DNA of 64,000 bases from Pirellulaceae bacterium (GTDB lineage: Bacteria > Planctomycetota > Planctomycetia > Pirellulales > Pirellulaceae). This document shows positions 50,195 through 58,682 of the stretch, one piece after another (positions within the stretch are counted from its first letter, which is position 1; every line of letters starts with the position of its first letter). The stretch covers positions 174,334 to 238,333 of the forward strand of contig JAQWSU010000056.1 in the NCBI GenBank assembly GCA_029243025.1, given 5' to 3'. The position numbers were made by a program, and so were the translations under genes. The notes beneath the pieces are model-generated. The model saw only the letters and a list, made by a program, of their open reading frames with translations, was not told where the DNA came from and made no database searches.

Positions 50195-51280
50195 ATGATC
50201 GAATGGCTCCTGTCGCTTCTAGTCGGTTTTGCGGTGGTTGGCATTCCTCTCAGCCTGTTTCTCTGGGTCTTGTGCTTTGCTCGAATGCAAAAGGGGCAAC
50301 CGATCATTCCCTGGTCTCCCCGACGACGCGTCCCCTGGAATCTTCTCGATTTAATCGCGATTCTCTTTATTGGGCTGGTAGTCGTTTCCGGTTCAACTCA
50401 ATTAATCTCCTCTACATTCGACCTCAACTTGGCAGAGATGGAGCTGGAAGATCTCCCTCCGAATCAGCAAATGCAGCTGCTGATTGGGGGGTCAGTTTCA
50501 TCGGTCGCGGTACTCCTGCTGTCCCTCGCTTTCATCCGCATCCGTGCTCGGGCGAACCTTGCCGATCTGGGATTGAGCGGTGGTCAAATCGGGCAGGACT
50601 TATTGCTAGGACTGACGGGCTTCATAATGCTGGTCGTTCCCATGCTGGCGATCCAGCTGACCGCAACGTTTTTAATTCAAACTGACGAACGACATCCGTT
50701 CATTGATGTCATCCTGCAAACACCCGACATTCAGTTCTTAGCGGTAATAACCTTTGCGGGAATCGTTGTCGCACCACTGGCTGAGGAGTTCCTATTTCGA
50801 GTCATTCTGCAAGGTTGGCTGGAGCGTGTCATGATGGAATTCCGCTCCCCCCCTGCCCCTTCCTGCGACAGTCTACCTTTGAACCACGCTGGAGAGTTGG
50901 ACTCCTTGGGAGCCGCAGCTTGTTCCACCGAATCCGACTTACCCATCCCCCTTGATACTCCCGTCACTCCGGATCCGATCCCCGCAGAACGCGTCACGAA
51001 GAACCCCGTAACCGCAGCGAATTGCGACGATGAAGATGATGCAGCAGAGCCCCAAGGACCCCTCTGGTGCTTTCCGATTCTGATTTCCGGCGTGATGTTT
51101 GGTTTGGCCCACCTGGGACAAGGTCCCGCCCCGATTGCTCTCATCTTTCTGGGCTGCGGACTCGGCTATATTTACCAGCGGACTCACCGCGTCCTTCCCT
51201 GCATCACCGTTCATTTCCTGGTCAACTTGCTGGCGATTGCACAACTTGGCCTTTATATCGGGCAACAAGCCAATCCGTGA
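50195..51280 (+). CDS. CPBP-family intramembrane metalloprotease
   Basis: A 361-residue polytopic membrane protein of the CPBP/Rce1-like (Abi) family. Motif 1 is 'LAEEFLFRVILQGWLE' (E-E-x3-R), motif 2 'GVMFGLAHLGQGPAP' (F-x3-H) and motif 3 'CITVHFLVNLLA' (H-x3-N). Between motifs 1 and 2 lies an unusually long hydrophilic insert, about residues 210-295, rich in Pro, Asp, Ala and Glu ('DTPVTPDPIPAERVTKNPV', 'DDEDDAAEPQG'), which should form a cytoplasmic or periplasmic loop. Family roles include prenyl-protein processing and peptide maturation or immunity. The substrate is unknown. Closely follows pgsA (27 bp). Confidence 0.9.
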   Translation: MIEWLLSLLVGFAVVGIPLSLFLWVLCFARMQKGQPIIPWSPRRRVPWNLLDLIAILFIGLVVVSGSTQLISSTFDLNLAEMELEDLPPNQQMQLLIGGSVSSVAVLLLSLAFIRIRARANLADLGLSGGQIGQDLLLGLTGFIMLVVPMLAIQLTATFLIQTDERHPFIDVILQTPDIQFLAVITFAGIVVAPLAEEFLFRVILQGWLERVMMEFRSPPAPSCDSLPLNHAGELDSLGAAACSTESDLPIPLDTPVTPDPIPAERVTKNPVTAANCDDEDDAAEPQGPLWCFPILISGVMFGLAHLGQGPAPIALIFLGCGLGYIYQRTHRVLPCITVHFLVNLLAIAQLGLYIGQQANP

Positions 51281-51413
51281 ACATCCCAGAAATCGACGGG
51301 AAACCAGTCTGGTGTCGCGGAGGTCGTGAATCCGGCTATAATCTGCCACCGTTGGCGTGAGATCATCACCCCCCACCTCAGCCCCCCGACAATTCGAGAA
51401 AAGGAATTTTGAT

Positions 51414-52499
51414 ATGGCCTTTGGCTTCGGCATCATTGGATGCGGCATGATTTCAACTTTTCATGCCAAGGCAATAAACGATATTCGAGGTACGAAAATC
51501 ACAGCTTGCTTTGATGCCTACGAGCCATCCGCAGCACGGTTTGCAAAAGAGAACCAATGCCGCCAGTATGCGAAACTCGAAGAGATGCTGGCTGACGACG
51601 AGGTGGATATCGTCACGATTTGTACTCCCAGCGGAGCACACATGGAGCCCGCCGTTGCCGCGGCCAGAGCTGGTAAACACGTGATCGTTGAAAAGCCACT
51701 CGAAATCACTTTGAAACGGTGTGATCGAATTATCAAGGAATGCGAAAAGAATGGAGTTGTGTTATCTGCAATCTTCCCATCGCGATTCCACGAATCTTCC
51801 CAACTGATCAAAAAAGCCATCGACAAGAATCGGTTTGGCCAAGTCACGATGGGCGATGCTTATGTGAAATGGTTTCGGACGCAGGAATACTACGATAGTG
51901 GTGCGTGGCGAGGCACGTGGAAGCTTGACGGGGGCGGAGCGTTAATGAATCAAGCGATCCATAGCGTCGATCTGCTCACGTGGCTCATGGGGCCGATCGA
52001 TTCGATCACCGCCCACACGTCGACCCTCTCGCACCAACGGATTTCGGTGGAAGACGTGGCCGTGGCCACAGTCCGATTTGCGAATGGCGCTCTGGGCGTC
52101 ATCGAAGCCTCCACGGCTGCGTATCCTGGCTATCTTAAACGGATCGAAATCCATGGCTCGAAGGGAACAGCAATCCTGGAAGAAGAGGATATCAAAGTCT
52201 GGGACTTTGAAAAAAACACCAAGGCCGACAAGGCGATCAAACAGCGAATGGCTGGAAAAACTAAAACCGGTGGTGGGGCGTCGGATCCAACTGCGATTGG
52301 ACATCATGGACATACTGCTCAGTTCAAGGATGTGCTGAAGGCGATCAAGTCGGGCGGAAGCCCGCAAATCGACGGCCCAGAAGGGCGTCGTTCCGTGGAG
52401 ATCATCCTCGCCATCTATAAATCGGCAGAAACGGGCAAAACGATTGGGCTGCCACTCAAGACGGATCCGACGCTCAAAGCACGCAGCAAAGACAAATAA
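51414..52499 (+). CDS. Gfo/Idh/MocA-family oxidoreductase (cytoplasmic)
   Basis: A 361-residue NAD(P)-binding oxidoreductase without signal peptide. The Rossmann motif is 'FGIIGCGMISTFHAKAIND'. 'TKITACFDAYEPSAARFAKE' ends the second strand. The family Lys is in 'HVIVEKPLEITLKRCDRII' (EKP). 'LDGGGALMNQAIHSVDLLTW' carries the conserved G-G-x-h-x-D/N-x-x-x-H block, with catalytic His in 'QAIHSVDLL'. The C-terminal beta-sheet has 'GALGVIEASTAAYPGYLKRI'. Likely a sugar or cyclitol dehydrogenase; the substrate is not determined. ATG 51414 is chosen because AAGGAA lies 7 nt upstream. A hairpin follows 43 bp after the stop. Confidence 0.92.
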   Translation: MAFGFGIIGCGMISTFHAKAINDIRGTKITACFDAYEPSAARFAKENQCRQYAKLEEMLADDEVDIVTICTPSGAHMEPAVAAARAGKHVIVEKPLEITLKRCDRIIKECEKNGVVLSAIFPSRFHESSQLIKKAIDKNRFGQVTMGDAYVKWFRTQEYYDSGAWRGTWKLDGGGALMNQAIHSVDLLTWLMGPIDSITAHTSTLSHQRISVEDVAVATVRFANGALGVIEASTAAYPGYLKRIEIHGSKGTAILEEEDIKVWDFEKNTKADKAIKQRMAGKTKTGGGASDPTAIGHHGHTAQFKDVLKAIKSGGSPQIDGPEGRRSVEIILAIYKSAETGKTIGLPLKTDPTLKARSKDK

Positions 52500-52841
52500 G
52501 TCGGAAACCAAGCTTCGGGAGATCGATACTGCCAACCAATGGACTCAGGCGATCCCAGCCTGAGTAAACCGTGCCTGAGCCCCGATCCTATCGGATCGCT
52601 CGCTGACGGCGAAGATGGGACAAGGAACGGAAGGTGCTGGCAGGGCTCTAGCGACGAAAGGAGCGGTTTTCATCTTTTCCAGCGGCCGCGATCGTGGCAA
52701 AATCTCGCCAGGCGTGATCAGGAAGCTGGCTGCGTGGAAAGGGCCGCTGAGGTCACGCAACAGCAACACCGTGGCAAATCCACCTGGCGATCGCCCGGAA
52801 ATTATCCCTGGTACAGTGAGAGGCGAATCGCGTTTGGCAAC
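52500..52841. other. Intergenic region before the acyltransferase gene
   Basis: 342 bp. The frame of the acyltransferase remains open upstream to 52539, but that part has no family similarity. A perfect 8-bp inverted repeat (52543-52565) is listed separately. No promoter is obvious. Confidence 0.4.
52543..52565 (+). terminator. Hairpin downstream of the oxidoreductase gene
   Basis: ACTCAGGC and GCCTGAGT form a perfect 8-bp stem around a 7-nt loop, 43 bp after the oxidoreductase stop. There is no T-run, so it is a hairpin of probable 3'-end function. Confidence 0.45.
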
Positions 52842-53861
52842 ATGGACGCTGCAAAAAAAAAGAAGAAAAAACGAAAACGTGAGAATCGCGTTCAGGATTG
52901 GCTAGTTTATCTAGTGCTTCGAATCGTGATTTGTGTTGTTCAAGCGCTTCCGATTGACTGCTGCGCCCAAATCGCTCAATTCCTCTCCTGGATCTGTTAT
53001 GACTGCCTCAAGATCAGACGCAGCACGGTAGATGAGAACCTGCGTTATGCTTTCCCGCATTATTCCGCAGAAATGAGGGACCAGATCGCCCGCGGGATGT
53101 GGCAGCACATTATCCTGATGGTTTGCGAACTGGCCCACATGCCCCGCAAGATCCACGACACGAATTGGCGTAGTCACGTCTCCATGTCGCGGGCTGACAT
53201 GCGAAGATTCGTAAAATACCTGCTCGACCAACGACCTGCCGTCGTGGTTTCTGGCCATTTCGGAAATTTCGAAGTCGGTGGAATCATCGCTGGCCTACTG
53301 GGTTTTCCAACATTCACGGTCGCAAGACCATTGGACAATCCTTACTTACAGAACTTCATTACGCGTTTCCGTGAGGGAACGGGGCAATTCATGCTGGATA
53401 AGCGGGGGACTGCGATCCAGATCGATCGAGTTCTCCATGCCGGAGAAACGCTGGTGCTGTTAGGCGATCAAGCTGCAGGTCCCAAAGGCTGCTGGGTTAA
53501 TTTCTTTGGTCGCCCTGCCTCATGCCACAAGGCGGTGGCGCTCTTTTCACTGGTCAATCGGGCTCCCATGTTGTTGGCCTACAGCAAACGGAACCGCCAA
53601 CCTTTGCAATTCGAGGTCGGAGTCTCTGCTTTGTTTGACCCTCTCACCGATGAGATTGCGGGGGTGAAGCAATTAACGCAATGGTACAGTGACCAGCTTG
53701 AAACGATAATTCGCACAGATCCGTCGCAGTACTGGTGGTTACACCGACGCTGGAAACAAAAAATAGCTCGCAGGGGAAAGCGCCGCCAAGATCCCCCAGG
53801 ACCGGTTCCACCTCACCGCGAAACCACCCCAAAACAGCGGCCGAAGATTGATGCTTCCTGA
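52842..53861 (+). CDS. LpxL/HtrB-like lysophospholipid acyltransferase
   Basis: A 339-residue membrane-associated acyltransferase of the lipid A lauroyl-acyltransferase group. After a Lys/Arg-rich N-terminus ('MDAAKKKKKKRKRENR') comes a hydrophobic anchor ('WLVYLVLRIVICVVQALP'). 'TVDENLRYAFPHYSAEMRD' is the family N-terminal block. The catalytic H-x4-E is in 'VVVSGHFGNFEVGGI', and 'GETLVLLGDQAAGPKGCWV' and 'QYWWLHRRWK' follow. It transfers an acyl chain to a glycolipid such as lipid A or a related lipid. No lpx genes are seen here. The poly-Lys codons include an A-rich run (52852-52872) prone to slippage. No ribosome-binding site is close to ATG 52842. Confidence 0.88.
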   Translation: MDAAKKKKKKRKRENRVQDWLVYLVLRIVICVVQALPIDCCAQIAQFLSWICYDCLKIRRSTVDENLRYAFPHYSAEMRDQIARGMWQHIILMVCELAHMPRKIHDTNWRSHVSMSRADMRRFVKYLLDQRPAVVVSGHFGNFEVGGIIAGLLGFPTFTVARPLDNPYLQNFITRFREGTGQFMLDKRGTAIQIDRVLHAGETLVLLGDQAAGPKGCWVNFFGRPASCHKAVALFSLVNRAPMLLAYSKRNRQPLQFEVGVSALFDPLTDEIAGVKQLTQWYSDQLETIIRTDPSQYWWLHRRWKQKIARRGKRRQDPPGPVPPHRETTPKQRPKIDAS

Positions 53862-53968
53862 GAGATTCACGAATCGATGATCCGTTGAGAGTGATCTTTC
53901 GCTATGATGAGTGTGCACGAACCTCCGAAAGAACCTCAAAGTCCGAATACCCCCGAGACAACTTTTTC

Positions 53969-54292
53969 ATGAGTGAATATATTCGTGTGGCTCAGTGTTC
54001 CGATTGCCCACCGGGACATGGGATTGAAGTCGTCGCCAGCGGTCGCATGATCGCCCTATTCAACGTCGACGGCCAATTCCACGCTCTCGACGGGGTCTGC
54101 CCGCACCAGGGTGGTCCTTTGGGCCAAGGCGAACTCTGTGGCACTATCGTGACCTGCCCCTGGCATGGTTGGCAATTTGATGTTTCGACCGGGCAACATC
54201 AGATCACCCCCACGATTTGTCAACCTCGATTCGACCTGAAGATCGAAAAAGATCAGGTGCTGGTTCGCGTCGCCGATTTGGATGAGAGTTGA
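53969..54292 (+). CDS. Rieske [2Fe-2S] ferredoxin-like protein
   Basis: A 107-residue soluble Rieske protein. The cluster ligands are in 'DGVCPHQGGPLGQGELCG' (C-x-H) and 'TCPWHGWQFDVSTGQH' (C-x2-H), the full motif. The layout 'IALFNVDGQFHALDGVCPH' is that of small Rieske ferredoxins that feed electrons to oxygenases or nitrite/other reductases. The redox partner is not in the window. ATG 53969 gives the usual short N-terminus; the frame is open upstream to 53885. It lies about 110 bp after the acyltransferase and 120 bp before the GNAT gene. Confidence 0.93.
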   Translation: MSEYIRVAQCSDCPPGHGIEVVASGRMIALFNVDGQFHALDGVCPHQGGPLGQGELCGTIVTCPWHGWQFDVSTGQHQITPTICQPRFDLKIEKDQVLVRVADLDES

Positions 54293-54411
54293 ATCATGGA
54301 ACAGGTGTTTGTACGGATAGCGATTTTACTTTCGACCCTAATTCCCAGTAGCAACATGAAGAATCACAACAATTCAGCACAACTTACGGTGGTTGAAAGG
54401 TAAGTGGCACC

Positions 54412-55359
54412 TTGATTAGCTATCGCCCTTTCTTGAATTGTGATCCACCTGCTGTTTGCCAACTGTGGCGACAGCATGCCAACGTGATCGGTGTGATGCA
54501 CCCGATGTCGGTAATGCTGTTGGAATCTTTTGTTCTCTCGAAACCGTATTTTGATCGCAACGGTCTGATCTTGGCATTGGATGATGGGAAACCGGTTGGC
54601 TTCGTACATGCTGGATTCGGTCCAACCACTCATCGCGATCAACTCTCAACGGATATCGGTACTACTTGCATGCTTGTTGTGCCCGAACATGCCGAACGAG
54701 AGCGTATCCAAAGCGAGTTGCTCCAACACAGCGAGAGTTATCTGCGTGGAAAAGGCGCGATTGAGTTACGAGCGGGAGGTGCTTATCCGAACAGCCCGTT
54801 CTATCTTGGCTTGTACGGTGGCAGCGAGTTGCCCGGCATCTTATCAGGGGATCCGCAAGGAAGTCAGTGTTTTCGACAAGCCGGTTACGAGGAGATCGAA
54901 CGCTACCAGATCTTTCAGCGATCCATCACTCAGTTTCGCCCCCCCATTGATCGATCAATGATTCAATTGCGACGTCAATTAAAAGTCAGGCTTATTTTTG
55001 AAACCAATGCTTCCTCCTGGTGGGACGCCTGCATTTTTGGTCCGTCAGATCGGATTTTTTTCCAACTGGAAGCCAAGCGTGGCGGGACACCGGTCGGAAC
55101 AGTCACCTTTTGGGACATGGGACCACTCTCCACACGTTTCCCAAGTTCAGCAATGGGGATGACCGGTTTGTTGATTGAAGATGAACACCGCGGCAAAGGA
55201 TTCGAAAGTTTCTTGATTTCCGAATGCTTACAGCATTTGGCAAAATCCAACATCACGATCGTTCAGACGCAGACCAAGTCAAGCGATTCGGCGAGTCACG
55301 ACGCCCTGCAAAAACTCGGCTTCGAACAGCTTGACCATGGCATTCTTTTCGGCAAATGA
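54412..55359 (+). CDS. Double-GNAT acetyltransferase-like protein
   Basis: A 315-residue protein with two GNAT-fold halves. The N-terminal half has 'GLILALDDGKPVGFVHAGFG' and 'GTTCMLVVPEHAERERIQSE'. The C-terminal half has 'GTPVGTVTFWDMGPLS' and 'MTGLLIEDEHRGKGFESFL', which holds the acetyl-CoA pyrophosphate loop R-G-K-G, and ends 'ALQKLGFEQLDHGILF', the usual last strands. The first half has a degenerate loop, so probably only the second binds acetyl-CoA. Substrate unknown. The start is TTG with GAAAGG about 10 nt upstream. Two and a half 15-bp tandem repeats follow the stop. Confidence 0.82.
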   Translation: MISYRPFLNCDPPAVCQLWRQHANVIGVMHPMSVMLLESFVLSKPYFDRNGLILALDDGKPVGFVHAGFGPTTHRDQLSTDIGTTCMLVVPEHAERERIQSELLQHSESYLRGKGAIELRAGGAYPNSPFYLGLYGGSELPGILSGDPQGSQCFRQAGYEEIERYQIFQRSITQFRPPIDRSMIQLRRQLKVRLIFETNASSWWDACIFGPSDRIFFQLEAKRGGTPVGTVTFWDMGPLSTRFPSSAMGMTGLLIEDEHRGKGFESFLISECLQHLAKSNITIVQTQTKSSDSASHDALQKLGFEQLDHGILFGK

Positions 55360-55365
55360 GTCCTG

Positions 55366-55404
55366 CCCAGTCAATCGGGCCCCAGTCAATCGGGCCCCAG
55401 TCAA
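55366..55404. repeat. 15-bp tandem repeat between convergent genes
   Basis: CCCAGTCAATCGGGC occurs at 55366-55380 and 55381-55395, followed by a partial third copy (CCCAGTCAA). It starts 6 nt after the GNAT stop and ends 13 nt before the stop of the convergent enolase-family gene. The ends CCC and GGG allow a small hairpin in each copy. Role unknown. Confidence 0.75.
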
Positions 55405-55417
55405 GCTTTCAATGGAA

Positions 55418-56869
55418 TTAGAGACCGAGGGAATCGTAGCTCCAGCGATCACTCGCTTGCAAGGCATTGAAATCAGGCCGCACATCGAAGCCAAATCCTA
55501 CACATTGCAGAGAAGCGATTTGCAGTTGGCCATGCACAATGCGGGGGCGAACCAGATCGCCCGCTCCTTCGTAAAAATCGGGATGCCGGGCCAAAGCCTG
55601 TTGCTGCTGGTCAAAGGGCAAATAGGAGAGTCCAGGATGGTAGTGGTGCCCATTTCGCTCGACATGTGCCAGCCCTAAAGTCGCCACCAGACACAAATCG
55701 CTTTGCACCGGAATGATCCCCACGGTGCAAAGATCTTCCGCCGTCATCAAAAAACGATTGTTTCCCAACTCTCGATTGCGAACCCAAGTCAAACCAAGGT
55801 TTAACAGACTGCGAACGGGCCCCTTGCAGTTCTTACTGCTGACGCCCCGATAGCCAAGTTCAAGAGCATCTCGGTAGGCATTTCGTTGCTGATCGGATTC
55901 ATCAATTATGACCGCTTTGTGCTCGCTCAAACGGCGAATTCCAGCAGTATGTTCTCGATCCAACGCGATCTCACGGGGAAGGGGTTGCTCAATCAACAGC
56001 GTGTTGCGCCACAACGTTTGCAGCTGGGAGCGCGACTGAATTTCTTCGATGAGCTGGTCAAAATCCGCCGGATCGGTGTATTGTTCATTTCCGTCCAGCG
56101 TGAGGCTGTAATCGTGGCCCAAGTGACGCTCCGCAATTGTCGCAATCGTTTCCAACCGGACCAAGTCAGTTTCTAAATCATTCCTCACTTTCACCTTGAA
56201 GTAGCGAACCCCCAACTGTTGAACGTACTGTTCGAATGTTTGCGGATATCCATCATTGATCCGGTCTTCTGCCGCAAGCTGAACATCCGTGAGTGGATCC
56301 GCCAAGCCAATGGTGTGTCGCACATACATTCGCGAAAGCGGCTTGGGAGGCAACCAGTCCCGGGGCTGACAACCGGCCAATTCCGGATGCACCAAGCGGG
56401 CATCAATCTTAAGATCATTCTGGCGAATCAGATCAGCAAAACTCAAACCGGCCAAGCGAGCCATCGCATCGATGATGGCCCGTTCAACAAGACTCACGGC
56501 AAAACTGGCTAGCAGGCCCGGCAAACCGCCTTGAGCCGCTTGTTGATGAACCCGCTGATCGACTCGTAACCAACCGTTGAAAAACGATTCGGGTTGATCG
56601 AATTCATCAGCAAATATTTGCGTGGCTTCCCGAATCAACGACAGCATATCGTTGATTTGCTGCTCGTAGTCTTTCGTGGGCGACTTATCGAACCAACTTG
56701 GCGGCAGACAATCACCGCTGTATCCAACTTCCGTCTGCCGTTGACATTCGATGGTTGCTTCCAGCGTCGCTTGGGGACACTTCGTCAAACAGGCTTTACC
56801 ATAACGAAATGGTAGGCGAGTCGTTGAATTAATCAGCCCCAAGCGAGCCTCAACGAAACGGATTTGCAT
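55418..56869 (-). CDS. Enolase-superfamily (mandelate racemase/muconate lactonizing) enzyme
   Basis: A 483-residue enzyme of the MR/MLE type. Barrel residues are visible: 'GVRYFKVKVRND' (K-x-K base), 'YSLTLDGNEQYTDPADF' (first metal Asp), 'NTLLIEQPLPREIALD' (Glu), 'HKAVIIDESDQQRNAYRD' (Asp/Glu), then 'YRGVSSKNCKGP' (late Lys). The order matches the o-succinylbenzoate synthase/dipeptide epimerase branch, but at ~480 residues it is longer than those (~350), with extra N-terminal sequence. The reaction is abstraction of a proton alpha to a carboxylate; the substrate is unknown. ATG 56869 (4 nt after the ispG stop) is preferred to 56893. Operon with ispG. Confidence 0.85.
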   Translation of the reverse strand: MQIRFVEARLGLINSTTRLPFRYGKACLTKCPQATLEATIECQRQTEVGYSGDCLPPSWFDKSPTKDYEQQINDMLSLIREATQIFADEFDQPESFFNGWLRVDQRVHQQAAQGGLPGLLASFAVSLVERAIIDAMARLAGLSFADLIRQNDLKIDARLVHPELAGCQPRDWLPPKPLSRMYVRHTIGLADPLTDVQLAAEDRINDGYPQTFEQYVQQLGVRYFKVKVRNDLETDLVRLETIATIAERHLGHDYSLTLDGNEQYTDPADFDQLIEEIQSRSQLQTLWRNTLLIEQPLPREIALDREHTAGIRRLSEHKAVIIDESDQQRNAYRDALELGYRGVSSKNCKGPVRSLLNLGLTWVRNRELGNNRFLMTAEDLCTVGIIPVQSDLCLVATLGLAHVERNGHHYHPGLSYLPFDQQQQALARHPDFYEGAGDLVRPRIVHGQLQIASLQCVGFGFDVRPDFNALQASDRWSYDSLGL

Positions 56870-56873
56870 GCGT

Positions 56874-58013
56874 TCATTCGGATCGGCTTTCAATCAACTG
56901 ATCCAACTCCAATTTGAGCCGATCAAGAATCTCATCGTACGGATAAGCTCCGATAGATTCTGGTCCGCGTTTGAGATTGACGTAGCTCGGACCACACCAC
57001 AGCCCCAGATCGGCATCATCGGTCTCACCCGGTCCATTCACCCGGCAGCCCATCACGGCGATGGTGATGGCATGATCCTGAGCATACTGGCTCATCTGCT
57101 TGACCTTGGCCGCCAATTCAATGAAGGCTTCGTTTTCAACCCGGGAACAACTTGGACAGGCAATGATGTTGAGCGTGTCCACTCCGAAGTTCACCACCGA
57201 CCGAACTCGACCCGCCGCAATATCACTGAGAATCTGTCGGCCTGCTTCAATCTCCTCGACCTTGCGATCGTTGGGGACCGTGAGTGAAACACGAACCGTG
57301 TCTCCGATCCCGCGGCTGATCAACTGTTCAAAAGCAATCCGTGTCTTAATCACCCCATCCGGTGGCAAACCTGCTTCCGTCACTCCTAAATGCAGTGGGA
57401 CATCAGCTCGCTTTTCTGCGAACAAGCGATTGACTTCGATGACTTTCTGGGGATCAGAATCTTTGAGCGACACGCAATATCGGGTGTAACCAATTTGATC
57501 GAGCAACTCACAGTGCTCCCAGGCACTTTCGAGCATGGGGGAAATCGAATCACCTTCTTCGTAACGTTCCAGTTTGGCCGGGTCGACGCTGCCACAATTC
57601 ACCCCCACGCGCATCGCACAATCGTTTCCCGCGGCAACATTCGCGAGATATCGGACTTTGTCTTGCCAGGGACGCTCTTTCTCGTGGTGATACAAATGGC
57701 CCGGGTTGTAGCGAATCTTGTCCACATGGGGAGCTACGTGCTCGGCTAAACGATAGTTTTCCTGCAAATCGACCGATAAATTCGCCTCCGTCTGCTTGCG
57801 AATCTCCGCTAAAGCTTCGGCATCCCGCCGACTGTCGACAGCAATTCGTACCACATCGGCACCCGCCTCATGGAGTGCTCGGACCTGGGCAACCGTCGCG
57901 TCTACATCCTGTGTGTGGGTGGCGGTCATGCTCTGAATGGCAATCTGATTGCCGGCACCGATGGTTGCCGAACCAATCTTTACAGCCCGAGTCGCGTGTC
58001 TTTGTATGCTCAC
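56874..58013 (-). CDS. ispG: 4-hydroxy-3-methylbut-2-enyl diphosphate synthase (flavodoxin/ferredoxin)
   Basis: IspG (GcpE) reduces MEcPP to HMBPP in the MEP isoprenoid pathway, using a [4Fe-4S] cluster. The N-terminal barrel has '[19 protein letters not shown]', '[19 protein letters not shown]', '[15 protein letters not shown]' and '[18 protein letters not shown]'. The C-terminal cluster domain has '[15 protein letters not shown]' and '[20 protein letters not shown]' (C-x2-C ... C ... E). 379 residues is normal for the single-insert form. It is co-transcribed with the enolase-family gene that follows by 4 nt. The region upstream (58014-58682) carries a candidate small RNA. Confidence 0.95.
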   Translation of the reverse strand: MSIQRHATRAVKIGSATIGAGNQIAIQSMTATHTQDVDATVAQVRALHEAGADVVRIAVDSRRDAEALAEIRKQTEANLSVDLQENYRLAEHVAPHVDKIRYNPGHLYHHEKERPWQDKVRYLANVAAGNDCAMRVGVNCGSVDPAKLERYEEGDSISPMLESAWEHCELLDQIGYTRYCVSLKDSDPQKVIEVNRLFAEKRADVPLHLGVTEAGLPPDGVIKTRIAFEQLISRGIGDTVRVSLTVPNDRKVEEIEAGRQILSDIAAGRVRSVVNFGVDTLNIIACPSCSRVENEAFIELAAKVKQMSQYAQDHAITIAVMGCRVNGPGETDDADLGLWCGPSYVNLKRGPESIGAYPYDEILDRLKLELDQLIESRSE

Positions 58014-58181
58014 AAATTCTTCCTCAGAGTTTCGAAGCGTTCATTGTTCCTAACCGTGCTTGGGCTGGCAATGTCACTCGCCATAAACAAACTCGAACCT
58101 CCGATACGAATCGGGATCGCCGATAGATCGCGACAGCGAGTAAGGATATTTAAACAGTTGGCGTAAGAAGCACAGAAAAAG

Positions 58182-58209
58182 TTGACTTCAAAAAGAACCC
58201 AGCTAAACT
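58182..58209 (+). promoter_or_regulatory. Sigma70-like promoter candidate
   Basis: TTGACT (58182-58187) and TAAACT (58204-58209) are separated by 16 bp, close to the sigma70 consensus (TTGACA-17-TATAAT). Transcription would start near 58216 and head toward the structured element 58309-58376. Confidence 0.4.
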
Positions 58210-58215
58210 ACCGAC

Positions 58216-58376
58216 TGAAATAATTTGCCTGAAAACTCACTTGACTGACAACAGGAAGAACGCCAGTGCCCCGAACCGACACCCCAATTCACCCCCCAGA
58301 AAAAAAACGGAGCTGGGATCCTCCCGAGCGCTGGACCCATCAGCGGCTACACCAGGAGGCGCGCAGCTCCTTTTTT
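58216..58376 (+). ncRNA. Candidate small RNA with terminator-like 3' stem
   Basis: The 3' part (58309-58376) folds as nested stems: GGAGCTG/CAGCTCC outside, CCTCC/GGAGG next, then GCTG/CAGC around a 7-nt loop. TTTTTT (58371-58376) follows at once, as in an intrinsic terminator. On the left an A-run (58300-58307) precedes the outer stem, so the hairpin could also terminate minus-strand transcripts. With the promoter candidate upstream it would give a transcript of about 160 nt. I do not recognise it as 6S, SRP or tmRNA. The 5' end is inferred. Confidence 0.3.
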
Positions 58377-58682
58377 ATGTACTTCAATCACGCGTCGAGG
58401 CGCCTCCGTCATCGGCTTCGCCAGACGAGCCGCCGCGTGCCATTCTCAGTCCGTTGGTAAGGGGGCGGTTGGTAAGCGAATTTCCCGATTCCCACGGCAG
58501 CAAATCGATACGGTCTCGAATGTTTCAGAGACGAAACAAAGAAATCGCTGGCGTTTGATGCAGGCCCCGAGTACGATCTCTTCTAGAAACTAACGGCTTT
58601 TCTGCGTTTCCCTGCTTTATCCGAACTTGATTTCGGAGTCCGCAACAATCTTTGTTCAGGCGACAGTTCAGATGGGTGATTC

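Larger units (their letters stand above)
58014..58682. other. Large intergenic region with a candidate small RNA
   Basis: About 670 bp between divergent ispG and the giant exported protein. Within it are a promoter-like pair (58182-58209) and a structured stem with a T-run (58309-58376), listed separately. The remaining open frames lack recognisable motifs. The promoter of the giant gene probably lies in the AT-richer 58560-58680 part. Confidence 0.45.

Noticed and set aside
52539..52841. Upstream extension of the acyltransferase reading frame
   Set aside because: The extension has no family similarity, contains a perfect hairpin and precedes an ATG that starts the conserved protein.
58241..58558. 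105-codon plus-strand frame in the ispG upstream region
   Set aside because: It crosses the nested hairpin and T-run and encodes a basic, low-complexity sequence, which fits noncoding DNA better.
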